A stretch of DNA of 64,000 nucleotides, taken from NCBI RefSeq assembly GCF_900110425.1, contig NZ_FODS01000015.1, positions 40,845-104,844 on the forward strand, read 5' to 3'. The position numbers and the translations under genes are program-made. Source of the stretch: Salinihabitans flavidus. Lineage in GTDB: Bacteria; Pseudomonadota; Alphaproteobacteria; Rhodobacterales; Rhodobacteraceae. Shown piece after piece: positions 16,761 through 25,656 of this stretch; position 1 is the stretch's first letter, and each line of letters starts with the position of its first letter. The notes under the pieces were generated by a model. The model did not search any database. It was given only the letters and a program-made list of their open reading frames with translations, and was not told the DNA's origin.

Positions 16761-18080
16761 ATGACCCTCGCTTTCGCCCCCGAGCGGATCAAGCAGTGGC
16801 CCCTTGCCGAGCTCCAGCCATATGCCAAGAACGCCAAGCAGCACGGCGCGGATCAGGTTGCCAAGCTTGCCGCCAGCATGGCCGAATTCGGCTGGACCGT
16901 GCCCTGCCTCGTCGCCGAGGACGGCGAACTGATCGCGGGCCACGGCCGCGTGCTGGCCGCGACGCAGCTGGGGCTGACCGAAGCGCCGGTCATCGTGCTG
17001 GGCCACCTGACCGAGGCGCAGCGGCGGGCGTATCGGATCGCAGACAATAAACTCACCGAACTTGGTACCTGGGACGAGGCGCTGCTGTCTGCGGAACTCA
17101 ACGAGTTGCTGGCCGAGGATTTCGACCTGTCGCTCGTGGGGTTTTCCGACGGTGAACTGGACAAGCTGCTGGCCTATGTCGCGGACAGCGACGAGGAGGC
17201 GGGCGGCGACGGTGGCTCCGCGCCGCCGGTGGTCATCCCCGAACCGCCGCGCAATCCGGCGTCGCGCACCGGCGATCTGTGGATTCTCGGCGATCACCGG
17301 CTGCTCTGCGGCGACAGCACATCCCACGAGGATGTCCGCCGCCTGATGAATGGCGAGCGCGCGGTGCTGTTCGCGACCGACCCGCCCTATCTGGTGGATT
17401 ACGACGGCTCGAACCATCCGACGCGCAATAAGGACTGGTCGCAAAGCTACGGCAATACCTGGGACGACAGTTCGCAGGGCGCGGAGCTCTACGACGGGTT
17501 CATTTCCGCGGCTGTGGCCGAGGCGATCACCGAGGATGCCGCGTGGTATTGCTGGCACGCCTCGCGCCGCCAGGCGATGCTGGAGGCCTGCTGGGAAAAG
17601 GCCGGGGCCTTCGTGCATCAGCAGATCATCTGGGTGAAGGACCGCGGCGTCCTGACCCGGTCGCATTACCTCTGGAAACACGAGCCCTGCTTCATGGGCT
17701 GGCGCAGGCCGAACCGCCCGCCGAAGGTGGCCGAGCAGACGCTGCCCTCGACCTGGGAGATGCCCAGCTTCACAAAGGACGAGCGCCCGGACCACCCGAC
17801 GCCGAAACCGCTCGACGCGTTCGGCATCCCGATGCGCCAGCACGTGGCGCGCGGCGGTGTTTGCTACGAGCCGTTCGCTGGTTCCGGCTCGCAGATCATG
17901 GCGGGCGAGGCCAATGGCCGCCGCGTCTTTGCGATGGAGATCAGCCCGGCTTATGTCGATGTCGCCGTGGAGCGCTGGCACGCGGAGACGGGCGGGGACG
18001 CAATCCTCGACGGCGATGGCCGGACCTTCGCGCAGGTGAGAGCCGAGCGGCTGGGCAACGACGCCGAAGCCGCTGCGTGA
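16761..18080 (+). CDS. ParB-like/DNA methyltransferase fusion (beta-class adenine-type)
   Basis: A 439-aa protein. Residues 1-110 are a ParB/Srx-type nuclease-like domain (LAASMAEFGWTVPCLV, GHGR at 60-63). The C-terminal part is an amino-methyltransferase with motif IV DPPY (207-210) before motif I FAGSGS (from 372), the beta-class order, so N6-adenine or N4-cytosine methylation. Phages use such enzymes against restriction. No cognate restriction endonuclease is encoded next to it. It overlaps the next start by one base. Confidence 0.9.
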   Translation: MTLAFAPERIKQWPLAELQPYAKNAKQHGADQVAKLAASMAEFGWTVPCLVAEDGELIAGHGRVLAATQLGLTEAPVIVLGHLTEAQRRAYRIADNKLTELGTWDEALLSAELNELLAEDFDLSLVGFSDGELDKLLAYVADSDEEAGGDGGSAPPVVIPEPPRNPASRTGDLWILGDHRLLCGDSTSHEDVRRLMNGERAVLFATDPPYLVDYDGSNHPTRNKDWSQSYGNTWDDSSQGAELYDGFISAAVAEAITEDAAWYCWHASRRQAMLEACWEKAGAFVHQQIIWVKDRGVLTRSHYLWKHEPCFMGWRRPNRPPKVAEQTLPSTWEMPSFTKDERPDHPTPKPLDAFGIPMRQHVARGGVCYEPFAGSGSQIMAGEANGRRVFAMEISPAYVDVAVERWHAETGGDAILDGDGRTFAQVRAERLGNDAEAAA

Positions 18081-18220
18081 TGGCGGACTACTACAACGAT
18101 GCCGATCCCGCGGCCTGCGCATGGCTGCGGGAACTGATCGCGGTCGGGCTCTTGCCTGCTGGCGACGTGGACGAGCGCTCCACTCTCGAGGTGGAGCCCG
18201 ACGATGCAGGAACAACTTGA
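18080..18220 (+). pseudogene. Truncated N-terminus of a C5-cytosine DNA methyltransferase
   Basis: A 46-aa frame matching the conserved start of phage C5-cytosine methyltransferases: YYNDADPAACAWLRELI, then GLLPAGDVDERS, then EVEPDD. Intact relatives continue with a TQCHFFAGIGGW motif I, which is absent; the frame stops six codons after this point and the following DNA has a different, AT-richer composition. The stump overlaps the ParB-methyltransferase stop, the usual gene order, so the C5 enzyme was probably replaced by the downstream insert. Confidence 0.7.
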
Positions 18221-18260
18221 GGTGTCGCATCGCCAGGCTAGGCGAGCCGAAGGTCTGGAA

Positions 18261-18473
18261 TTACTTTCGCTTCCCTACCACTGCACCAATCGACACGCCG
18301 ATAAGCCCAAAGGCTATTACGATCACGAAGTCCAATATCCACGCAACGAAAAGAGCAGGAATCCAGCCGAGCCCCAACCCGAGGAAAAAGCCGAACTGCC
18401 CCATGGCGTAAATCCAGCCGATAAAGAAAATGATGACGCCGATGATGGTCAATTTAGTGCCCTTCCTGCCCAT
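18261..18473 (-). CDS. Small membrane protein
   Basis: A 70-aa protein with two hydrophobic helices (TIIGVIIFFIGWIYAMGQFGF and IPALFVAWILDFVIVIAFGLI), Gly-rich, with a basic C-terminus. It overlaps the end of the upstream YbjN-like gene by 20 bp on the minus strand and completes a three-gene accessory cassette of lower GC. No function known. Confidence 0.6.
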   Translation of the reverse strand: MGRKGTKLTIIGVIIFFIGWIYAMGQFGFFLGLGLGWIPALFVAWILDFVIVIAFGLIGVSIGAVVGKRK

Positions 18474-18867
18474 TTACTCTGTGAGCGATTAGTTTTCGGA
18501 AGGCTTGCAGATAAGCCTTGAGAATGTCTTGAAGCGAGGCCTCTGTAACGCCATGAGAGATGTTGACGTCAAATCGCAACGCATAGCCATCGTTTAAAGT
18601 CAGTAATGGACCTATTGTCTCATGCGCATTCCAGTGTCCGGCAGCTGTTGCAAATCCTGCATAAGGGTAACCAACCTCCCCATACAGGGTCAGTGTTTCA
18701 CCGGCATGATCGAGGAAGATATTGAACGCATAGGCGCCATCCTCGATTTCGACCTTTATGGCTTTGGTCAATCCCTTAAAGTTTTCTGTAGATGCTTTGG
18801 GGTAAATGCCGCGAACGACAAATAGGATTTCATTTAGATTGGATGAGATAATCGTTGTTTCGCCCAT
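18454..18867 (-). CDS. YbjN-like protein
   Basis: A 137-aa protein with the beta-sheet plus C-terminal helix layout of the YbjN/type III chaperone-like fold (LLTLNDGYALRFDVNISHGVTEASLQDILKAYLQAFRKL). YbjN family members modulate motility and stress responses in enterobacteria; the role here is unknown. The start touches the stop of the second YbjN-like gene. Codon usage and GC differ from the phage core, pointing to recent acquisition. Confidence 0.55.
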   Translation of the reverse strand: MGETTIISSNLNEILFVVRGIYPKASTENFKGLTKAIKVEIEDGAYAFNIFLDHAGETLTLYGEVGYPYAGFATAAGHWNAHETIGPLLTLNDGYALRFDVNISHGVTEASLQDILKAYLQAFRKLIAHRVNGQEGH

Positions 18868-19313
18868 TACATCCTCACCACGTCAGATTCTGACAGGCTC
18901 ATTTCGGTCAGGAATTTTGGCAGGAAAGCGACCCAAATTTCTGCGAGACGATGAAGCGTCTTCGCAGGAAGCCCGCCGGAAATGAAGCAGTGATGCTTCA
19001 GAATGGCCATATTGCCTTCGGGAGAATATGTGAATGTCATGTAGGATTTCTTGGTGTTCCACTTCAGGATGTCCATGTCGGTCCATCCGTCACCAAGCTT
19101 GACGGCGGACAGGAAAGTCAGAACACGCCCATCTGATGTGAGTATGAAGGCAGAGGTTCCACGACGAACCCTGTAGCGCTGCATGGGCGTGTCACCCATC
19201 ATTCGCTCTTCCATGGGCTCCACTGCAAAGCCTTGGGCACGCAAGAAACTTGCGGCGTCATCGAGGGAAAATACAATTGAAGGCTTTTGTCGAAAAAACT
19301 TCGATAAGACCAT
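18867..19313 (-). CDS. YbjN-like protein (paralogue)
   Basis: A 148-aa protein from ATG 19313 with the pattern SLDDAASFLRAQGFAVEP, then YRVRRGTSAFILTSDGRVLTFLSAV and a long C-terminal helix, again like YbjN. It is the first gene of the minus-strand cassette. Starts at GTG 19322 (close to an AAGGAG) or at 19394 are possible. The two adjacent YbjN-like genes probably arose by duplication or act as a pair. Confidence 0.55.
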   Translation of the reverse strand: MVLSKFFRQKPSIVFSLDDAASFLRAQGFAVEPMEERMMGDTPMQRYRVRRGTSAFILTSDGRVLTFLSAVKLGDGWTDMDILKWNTKKSYMTFTYSPEGNMAILKHHCFISGGLPAKTLHRLAEIWVAFLPKFLTEMSLSESDVVRM

Positions 19314-19438
19314 GAGAAACACAAAACTCCTTATGTTGCCGAGTCGCTCTTTCGTCGGACGCGCGAAGCTCGAACTTTCCAAGACAGTGCGCACAATCCT
19401 GCGACGCCCACAAGCCTTTGCAGTCGTTGAGTAAAGGC

Positions 19439-19657
19439 ATGAAGCAGTCCCGCCTCATGTCGCTGGCCGAATCCGTCGCCAACGTGGTCGTCGGCTACGG
19501 CGTTGCCGTCGTCACGCAGATCCTGATCTTCCCGGTCTTCGGGCTGCACACGACGCTGGCGCAGAACCTGAAGATGGGCGCCATCTTCACCGTCGTGTCG
19601 ATCGCGCGTTCCTTCGCCCTGCGGCGGCTGTTCGAGGCGATCCGGGTGAGAAATTAG
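19439..19657 (+). CDS. Small phage membrane protein (DUF7220-like)
   Basis: A 72-aa protein with two hydrophobic helices (VANVVVGYGVAVVTQILIFP and NLKMGAIFTVVSIARSFALRRLFE). This short MKQSRLMSLAESVANV... type recurs in alphaproteobacterial phages near methyltransferase genes, as far as I recall; function unknown. ATG 19439 begins the conserved part; the upstream GTG-type start is not needed. It ends convergently with the DUF429 gene. Confidence 0.7.
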   Translation: MKQSRLMSLAESVANVVVGYGVAVVTQILIFPVFGLHTTLAQNLKMGAIFTVVSIARSFALRRLFEAIRVRN

Positions 19658-20499
19658 GGATCTACAACCTGCGACGTCGGCACACCGCGCCGGATTGCTG
19701 CCTGCTGGAGTCGAGGCCACGTCGCGTCTGAGATCGGCGTAACGATGTAGCCGTGATCAACGTCGCCCAGCAATGCCGAATGGGCAGCGGGGCCCGCTCG
19801 CCAGTAGACACCAATCAGCGCGCAGAGGGCAGCATCAAGCTTGTCCTGATCGGACTTCCGAGGTTGAGCGGCGTTGCGCATCAGATGGGCCCATTCGGCA
19901 AGGCCCAGCACATTGAAACGCTCGGCTGAACGCTCGACCACGCGGGCCACCGCCTGCCAATCTTCCAAGCGGAATTTCTTCCGGTTCTGCGGATTGTACT
20001 TCGGAGCACGGAGCCGCTGAGCAAAGCCGTCGTCGAGCGCGGGAAGAGCCAGCGCGGGGAATACTTCGATAAGGAAGTGGCCAGCAGACGCAGTCCGCGC
20101 CTGAATAGGATCCTCTGTCGCGTCGAGACCGGAAATGAAAGACCAAATCGGCGAGTCGTCGCAGAACATGCCGATCTTGCTGCGGTTGGCTGGCTGAACG
20201 CCACCGCCGACAAAAGAAACGAGGGACGCAGCGACTTTGTCCACCGGGCGGCTGCCCGCGGCATTGGGCACGACCGTGGGCTGATCAAGTGCAACGAGGC
20301 TGACGGCGAAAGCCTTGCGGAGCTCGTCGATAAAAATGAGAGCCTGCGCGAACGAGACCAGCCGCGGTTCGTGGAACTGGACTTGGCCGTGGTCATCAAA
20401 CGCCACGGCACAGATCGCGCCCGGCGCCTTCGGGGCATCGGTCCACGCCGAGTCGAAACCGAAAATGACCGTGCTGCTTTGCGGGTTCACGAATTCCAT
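19654..20499 (-). CDS. DUF429 family protein
   Basis: A 281-aa protein of the DUF429 family (predicted RNase H-like nuclease): FGFDSAWTD near the N-terminus, VALDQPT in the middle, EVFPALALPAL and KLDAALCALIGVY near the C-terminus, the usual acidic motif series. A nucleolytic role is predicted only from fold. It is the distal gene of a minus-strand block (19654-21977) that reads away from the terminase genes. Confidence 0.8.
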   Translation of the reverse strand: MEFVNPQSSTVIFGFDSAWTDAPKAPGAICAVAFDDHGQVQFHEPRLVSFAQALIFIDELRKAFAVSLVALDQPTVVPNAAGSRPVDKVAASLVSFVGGGVQPANRSKIGMFCDDSPIWSFISGLDATEDPIQARTASAGHFLIEVFPALALPALDDGFAQRLRAPKYNPQNRKKFRLEDWQAVARVVERSAERFNVLGLAEWAHLMRNAAQPRKSDQDKLDAALCALIGVYWRAGPAAHSALLGDVDHGYIVTPISDATWPRLQQAAIRRGVPTSQVVDP

Positions 20500-20549
20500 G
20501 TGGTCCTCCGCAAAGCAGCATAGTCAAAGGATGCAAGAAATGCAGTCGC

Positions 20550-21077
20550 TTACTTGTTTAGCTTGTACACCCTTCCGCGGCCCTCGACCTTCTCGGAGGT
20601 AACTTCGAGGCTGAGCTTCTTCTTCAGCGCTCCGGACATGGCGCCTCTGACGGTGTGCGGCTGCCATCTCGTTTCGGCGACAATCTCGTCGATGGTCGCG
20701 CCGCCCTCGGCGCGGAGCATCTCGATCAGCGCGTCCTGCTTGGTCCCGCTGCGGCGGCGCACGGGCTGCGGTGTGGCCTCGGGCTCCGGCTGGTCGTCGT
20801 CCTGCGCGTCGGGCGCGTCCGATATCCCGAGGGTTTTGTAGGCCAGCGGGGTGGCGCACAGGGTGATCGGTCCGCGCTCTTCATCGTGCCGCCAGACGGT
20901 GTTCAGATCGGTCGCTTCAATCTCTTCGACCAACCCATGCTTCAGGAGGCTCTTGCAGACATTGCCGACGGCGCCGCCCTTGAGGCTGGTGGTGACGGGA
21001 AACACGGCTCCATCGTCGCGCGCGCAGGCGGCGGACAGGATGACGGATTGGGCGTCGGATAGCTGGATCTGGGTCAT
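20550..21077 (-). CDS. DUF3489 domain protein
   Basis: A 175-aa protein. The N-terminal half (LSDAQSVILSAACARDDGAVFP, with a following KSLLKHGLVEE) and the C-terminal helix-turn-helix (GTKQDALIEMLRAEGGATIDEIVAETRWQPHTVRGAMSGALKKKL) match DUF3489, usually found with DUF2924/recombinase modules in Rhodobacterales. A DNA-binding regulator is likely. ATG 21077 is used; an upstream in-frame ATG at 21101 adds only eight residues. Confidence 0.85.
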   Translation of the reverse strand: MTQIQLSDAQSVILSAACARDDGAVFPVTTSLKGGAVGNVCKSLLKHGLVEEIEATDLNTVWRHDEERGPITLCATPLAYKTLGISDAPDAQDDDQPEPEATPQPVRRRSGTKQDALIEMLRAEGGATIDEIVAETRWQPHTVRGAMSGALKKKLSLEVTSEKVEGRGRVYKLNK

Positions 21078-21173
21078 GGATGGGCTCCGGTTTGCGAGCA
21101 ACGCGGGATGCGATGCCTTCTACCGAGACAAGCCGGCCACATGGGCGGGCTGGCCGTTGAGGGATGGCGCGGT

Positions 21174-21575
21174 TCAGTCAGCGGCTTCCATGCTGGCCAT
21201 CACCGCGAAGTGCTGAACCCAGCCAGTGAGGTACGGCAGTCCCTCGGGAATGCCGTCCTCGCGCTCGGTCCGGCGGCTGATGCGCCAGTCCTGCCATGTG
21301 CGGATGGCGGATTTGAGGGCGGTCTCGCTGTCGATGCCGCAGTCCGTCATGTTGCCGATGACGTCGTCGGAGAAGTAACGGCCCATGCGGCTGTCGAGAA
21401 AGTCGCGGATGCCGATCATCTCGTCCTCGCTGTCGGCGCCGATGGTGGCGGCGATCTGGGTCGAGGCCAGTGTCCAGACCTCGGCGCTGCGGCGATCGCG
21501 CAGTGGGCAGCTGGTCAGGGTGCCGAAGAAGCCGTGGTCTTCGTTGCGGCTGGGCAGGATGGGATGCGTGGTCAT
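21174..21575 (-). CDS. Hypothetical protein of the DUF3489 block
   Basis: A 133-aa acidic protein with a central repeat-like MIGIRDFLDSRMGRYFSDDVIGNM and a TWQDWRISRRTE segment. I do not recognise the family. It lies between the DUF3489 gene and another small gene, all on the minus strand, and is read as one transcription unit with them. The start was chosen after the AAGGAGCC in front of ATG 21575. Confidence 0.7.
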   Translation of the reverse strand: MTTHPILPSRNEDHGFFGTLTSCPLRDRRSAEVWTLASTQIAATIGADSEDEMIGIRDFLDSRMGRYFSDDVIGNMTDCGIDSETALKSAIRTWQDWRISRRTEREDGIPEGLPYLTGWVQHFAVMASMEAAD

Positions 21576-21629
21576 GGCGTGGCTCCTTTCGCGTGTGGTG
21601 GCGAGGCCCGCGGGCCCCGCGCGTGTGGC

Positions 21630-21977
21630 TCAGGCGGCGCTGGCGGCTTCCAGCGTGGCGATGTGGTGGCGCAGGGTCGCGGCTTCCTCGCGGGCGGCGT
21701 CGGCCCAGAAAGCGGCGCGGGCGCTGCAAGCTTCAGCGAGACGCTCGGCGTCATGCTGCGTGAAGCGGTTGACCTTGTGCGCGCGGCCATGGCCCGTGCA
21801 GGTGGCGCAGTGCTTGTCGCCCTCGGGTGTGAGGATGAAGGTCATCGGGGCAAAGTCGTCGATCACGATCCAGTTGTGCGCGGCGATGGTCGTGCAGCCG
21901 CTGGGGGCGAGGAGGCTTTCGATCTCGTCGGCGGTGGCGCGGAAGTCGGCGATCAGGTTTGCGGCGGGGTTGGTCAT
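21630..21977 (-). CDS. Hypothetical protein with Cys-x2-Cys motif
   Basis: A 115-aa protein with a possible zinc knuckle (HCATCTGHGRAH) and a helical C-terminus. It heads the minus-strand block 19654-21977, divergent from the terminase genes. Unknown function. ATG 21977 is preferred because the upstream extension to 22004 adds only nine residues. Confidence 0.65.
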   Translation of the reverse strand: MTNPAANLIADFRATADEIESLLAPSGCTTIAAHNWIVIDDFAPMTFILTPEGDKHCATCTGHGRAHKVNRFTQHDAERLAEACSARAAFWADAAREEAATLRHHIATLEAASAA

Positions 21978-22089
21978 GGTGTGGCTCCGTGTGGTGAGTT
22001 GCATCGTCCTTGTGGATCGAGGTTCGCTCCGGCGCGGAAGCTTATCAACTCAATAAGCACATGATTTGGAATGATAATCGGAGCGCGGG

Positions 22090-22692
22090 ATGGACGGGCT
22101 GAGCGAACGCCAGTATGCCGCGCGCGTCGGCCTGTCGCGCGGAGCGATCCAGAAGGCCAAGGATGCCGGGCGGCTGGTGCTGCACGCTGATGGCAGCATC
22201 GACGCGGAGGCGTCCGACAAACGTCGTGCTGAAACGACCGATCCGTCGAAATCCCGCGCCGCGCCCAAGGCGCCCGCGGCGCCCAAAGCAAAGCTGAAGC
22301 CGGTCCCCGAGGCCGCCGTCAGCGCCGTGAGCGATACACTGCGCGAACAGGGCATGCCGGCGCCCGCGCCCAGTGGCGGCATGACCTACCTGCAGGCCAA
22401 GACCGCCAACGAGACGATGAAGGCGCAGGAGCGCCGCATCCGGTTGCAAAAGCTGAAAGGCGAGCTGGTCGACAAGGCGCGCGCGGAAACGCTGATCTTC
22501 CGGCTGGCGCGCGAGGAACGCGATGCCTGGGTGACCTGGCCCGCGCGCGTGGCAGCCCTCATGGCCTCGGAACTGGCAGCCGCCCTGGGAGAGGGGATCA
22601 CGGTGGAGGCGGCGGTGATGCAGAAGGTTCTGGAAGCCCATGTCCGCGCCCAACTCGACAGCCTCGCCGATATCCGCAGCGGCCTTGGATGA
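22090..22692 (+). CDS. Terminase small subunit (Nu1-like DNA-packaging protein)
   Basis: A 200-aa protein. An N-terminal winged HTH (LSERQYAARVGLSRGAIQKAKDAGRLVLHADGSID) for recognising the packaging site is followed by an Ala/Lys/Pro-rich linker and a C-terminal helical oligomerisation region. Its 3' end overlaps the large terminase start by 53 bp. The cos or pac site should be nearby; CTTAT...ATAAG (22040-22056) in the divergent gap is a short inverted repeat. Confidence 0.85.
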   Translation: MDGLSERQYAARVGLSRGAIQKAKDAGRLVLHADGSIDAEASDKRRAETTDPSKSRAAPKAPAAPKAKLKPVPEAAVSAVSDTLREQGMPAPAPSGGMTYLQAKTANETMKAQERRIRLQKLKGELVDKARAETLIFRLAREERDAWVTWPARVAALMASELAAALGEGITVEAAVMQKVLEAHVRAQLDSLADIRSGLG

Positions 22693-24625
22693 GGGTGTCG
22701 CAGGCTTTGATGGCGCGACGGACCTGCTGCGCGCCTGGTCGCGCGGCATCCGGCCCGACCCGGACCTCACGGTGTCGGAATGGGCGGACCGGCATCGCTG
22801 GCTGTCATCGCGTGCCTCGGCGGAACCCGGGCGCTACAAGACCGCGCGCACGCCCTACATGCGCGAGATCATGGATGCGCTCTCGCCGGTCAGCCCGGTA
22901 CAGCGGGTGGTGTTCATGAAGGCCGCGCAGGTTGGCGCCACGGAAGCGGGCAACTGCTTCATCGGGTTTGTCATGCACCACGCGCCGGGGCCGATGCTGG
23001 CCGTCCAGCCGACGGTAGAACTGGCCAAACGCAACTCGCGCCAGCGGATCGATCCGCTGATCGAGGAAAGCCCGGAACTGCGCGACCGGGTCAAACCGGC
23101 GCGCGCGCGCGACGCGGGCAACACGATGCTGTCCAAGGAGTTCGCGGGCGGCATCCTGATCATGACCGGGGCCAACTCGGCGGTGGGGCTGCGCTCGACC
23201 CCGGCGCGGTACCTGTTTCTCGACGAGGTCGATGCCTATCCGGCCTCGGCCGACGAGGAAGGCGATCCGGTCAGCCTGGCCGAAGCGCGCTCGCTGACCT
23301 TCGCCCATCGGCGCAAGGCGTTGTTGATCTCGACGCCCACGATCCGGGGGCTGAGCCGCATCGAGCGGGAGTTCGAGGCCAGCGACCAGCGGCGCTATCA
23401 CGTGCCGTGCCCACACTGCGGATACGCGCAATGGCTGCGCTTCGAGCGGCTGCGATGGGAGAAGGGCCAACCAGACACGGCAACGTATCACTGCGAGGGT
23501 TGCGACGCCGCAATCGCCGAGCACCACAAGACGACGATGCTGGCGGCGGGCGACTGGCGCGCGACGGCAGAGTCGGAAGACCCGCACACGGTGGGGTATC
23601 ACCTCTCGGCGCTCTACTCGCCGATCGGCTGGCTTTCATGGGCGCGGATTGCGCGCGCGTGGGAGGCGGCACAGGGCAATGACGAGGCCATGCGGGCGTT
23701 TCGCAACACGATCCTTGGCGAGACCTGGTTCGAGACCGGCGAGGCGCCCGACTGGCAGCGGTTGGCCGAGCGACGGGAAGACTGGAAAGCGGGCACCGTG
23801 CCTGCGGGTGGGCTGTTCCTGACCGCCGGGGCTGATGTGCAGAAGGACCGGATCGAGATCGATGTCTGGGCCTGGGGCAGGGGACTGCAAAGCTGGCTGG
23901 TCGATCATGTTGTCATCGACGGTGGTCCCGGCGATCCGGGTTGCTGGCAGACGCTGACCGACCTGCTGGGGCGGACATGGGCGCACGAGAGCGGCCAGCA
24001 CCTGACCATCGCGAAGCTGGCCATCGACACCGGCTATGAGACCAGCGCCGTCTATGGCTGGGCGCGGCAGGTGGGGTTTGCGCAAGTGGCCCCGGTCAAG
24101 GGGCTCGAAGGCTTCAACCGCGCCAGCCCGGTGACGGGGCCGACCTATGTCGATGCCACCGTCGCGGGCAAGCGGCTGCGCCGCGGGGCGCGGCTGTGGT
24201 CCGTGGCGACCTCGACCTTCAAGGCCGAGACCTATCGCTTCCTGCGGCAAGAGCGGCCAACACCCGAGGAGATCACGGCCGGTGCATCGTTTCCGGCGGG
24301 AACGGTGCATCTGCCCTCATGGGCCGACGGCGAATGGCTCAAACAGCTGACGGCCGAGCAGTTGGTGACCGTGCGCACCAAGCGCGGGTTTTCGAAGCTC
24401 GAATGGCAGAAGCTGCGCGAGCGCAACGAGGCGCTGGACTGCCGGGTCTATGCCCGAGCGGCCGCGTGGATTGCCGGGGCCGACCGCTGGTCGGACGCCC
24501 GATGGCAGGAGCTGGAGCGGCAGCTGGCCGTGGAAACGAGTACGTCCACACAGGACACGCCAGCCGTCACACCCTCGCGCCCATCAGCGCGGCGGCGGAC
24601 AATGCGGTCGACCTACATGGGGTGA
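22640..24625 (+). CDS. Terminase large subunit, GpA family
   Basis: A 661-aa packaging motor. The ATPase domain has the degenerate Walker A MKAAQVGATEAG (93-104) and Walker B YLFLDEVD (Asp195), followed by a CPHCG...CEGC zinc motif, then a nuclease domain beginning FLTAGADVQKDRIEIDVWAWG. Length and order match lambda gpA relatives. Start ATG 22640 lies inside the small-subunit gene. The stop is ten bases from an antisense gene that ends convergently. Confidence 0.95.
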   Translation: MSAPNSTASPISAAALDEGVAGFDGATDLLRAWSRGIRPDPDLTVSEWADRHRWLSSRASAEPGRYKTARTPYMREIMDALSPVSPVQRVVFMKAAQVGATEAGNCFIGFVMHHAPGPMLAVQPTVELAKRNSRQRIDPLIEESPELRDRVKPARARDAGNTMLSKEFAGGILIMTGANSAVGLRSTPARYLFLDEVDAYPASADEEGDPVSLAEARSLTFAHRRKALLISTPTIRGLSRIEREFEASDQRRYHVPCPHCGYAQWLRFERLRWEKGQPDTATYHCEGCDAAIAEHHKTTMLAAGDWRATAESEDPHTVGYHLSALYSPIGWLSWARIARAWEAAQGNDEAMRAFRNTILGETWFETGEAPDWQRLAERREDWKAGTVPAGGLFLTAGADVQKDRIEIDVWAWGRGLQSWLVDHVVIDGGPGDPGCWQTLTDLLGRTWAHESGQHLTIAKLAIDTGYETSAVYGWARQVGFAQVAPVKGLEGFNRASPVTGPTYVDATVAGKRLRRGARLWSVATSTFKAETYRFLRQERPTPEEITAGASFPAGTVHLPSWADGEWLKQLTAEQLVTVRTKRGFSKLEWQKLRERNEALDCRVYARAAAWIAGADRWSDARWQELERQLAVETSTSTQDTPAVTPSRPSARRRTMRSTYMG

Positions 24626-24634
24626 TTGGTCTGA

Positions 24635-25528
24635 TCAGTGCAGGCAGCACTTCTTGAACTTCCTGCCGCTGCCGCAAGGGCAGGGGTCGTTGCGACCGAC
24701 CGGGGCTGTCTCATGCATGAATGACTCGGTCGAGGAAGGCGTGTGGAGCACGTTTCTGGCCTTTTGCCTTTTCATTTCCTCGAAGAACGCATCGGAATAG
24801 CAGTGCCATTTCGACAATTCCTCGATGGCATCAAGGATCAGGGATTTCTGATACCGCACATTCACTGGCACACCGCCCGCTGCAGCTGAGGCCTTCAAGT
24901 CATCGAGGATATCACTTGCATCGCAGTAGTCCTTCGGGATCAGCCCGGCATCGAACACTGCGCGGATTTCATCGGCCATATCCTCAAGGCCAAGGTCAGC
25001 GATGCCATCCATCCAGCCGAGCAGCAGGTCGCTGTTCTCCTCGGAAAAACGGCGACGAAAGTTACGGAAATAATCAGCGATTTCTGTGCGCCGCTCGGGG
25101 TGCAGCTGTGTAATCAGCACCAAGCAATCCATCATTGAACTGCGCGCAAATTCATCCGCCTTTGGGTCGTCAACGAACTCGAACAGCGGTTGCAAATCAC
25201 CGTCGAATGTCCCGGCCACAACGCGAAAGCTGGTCTCGGTCAGGGCATCGCCCAAAAGAAAATCAAGGCTATCGGTGGGTTGACGCAGCATTTGAAGAAG
25301 GGGGCGATAGGCGCGGGTGTCCTGCCATTCACCCAGCAGGTGAAAGATCGGAATGAGAGCAGTCACCTCGTGGTCCTTCATGGCCGAAATCGGCTGGGCG
25401 CCAAGGCGGTCGACAAGATCGATAAAGACCGGAGCCATGGTCTCGCGCTCAGTGCGCGCGGCCGCCATGGCTGCTTTGGGGAAAATATCGTCGCGCGCAA
25501 GGTCATGCATGATCTCGGACGGGGTCAT
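24635..25528 (-). CDS. DUF1186 protein with C-terminal SEC-C motif
   Basis: A 297-aa protein: residues 1-230 are a helical HEAT-like DUF1186 region (ALIPIFHLLGEWQDTRAYRPLLQML) and the last 25 residues are the SEC-C zinc motif (GRNDPCPCGSGRKFKKCC). Its role is unknown; SEC-C tails bind zinc and often tether to ribosomes or SecB-like partners. It is antisense to the head genes and the first of several such accessory genes. Confidence 0.85.
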   Translation of the reverse strand: MTPSEIMHDLARDDIFPKAAMAAARTERETMAPVFIDLVDRLGAQPISAMKDHEVTALIPIFHLLGEWQDTRAYRPLLQMLRQPTDSLDFLLGDALTETSFRVVAGTFDGDLQPLFEFVDDPKADEFARSSMMDCLVLITQLHPERRTEIADYFRNFRRRFSEENSDLLLGWMDGIADLGLEDMADEIRAVFDAGLIPKDYCDASDILDDLKASAAAGGVPVNVRYQKSLILDAIEELSKWHCYSDAFFEEMKRQKARNVLHTPSSTESFMHETAPVGRNDPCPCGSGRKFKKCCLH

Positions 25529-25656
25529 CGAGTCGCTCCTGATCGTCAGTTGTTACCCCGAGTGAACCGTTTTGTCAGACCAGGTCAATCCAGATGCCAA
25601 CAATCGCGGGCCTTCGCACTCGCCGCGACGCGCTTTTGGCGCACCAGCTGGCAGCT

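Noticed and set aside
16695..18230. Long minus-strand open frame opposite the ParB-methyltransferase
   Set aside because: Same reason; composition typical of antisense of alphaproteobacterial genes, and the plus-strand gene has DPPY and FAGSGS motifs.
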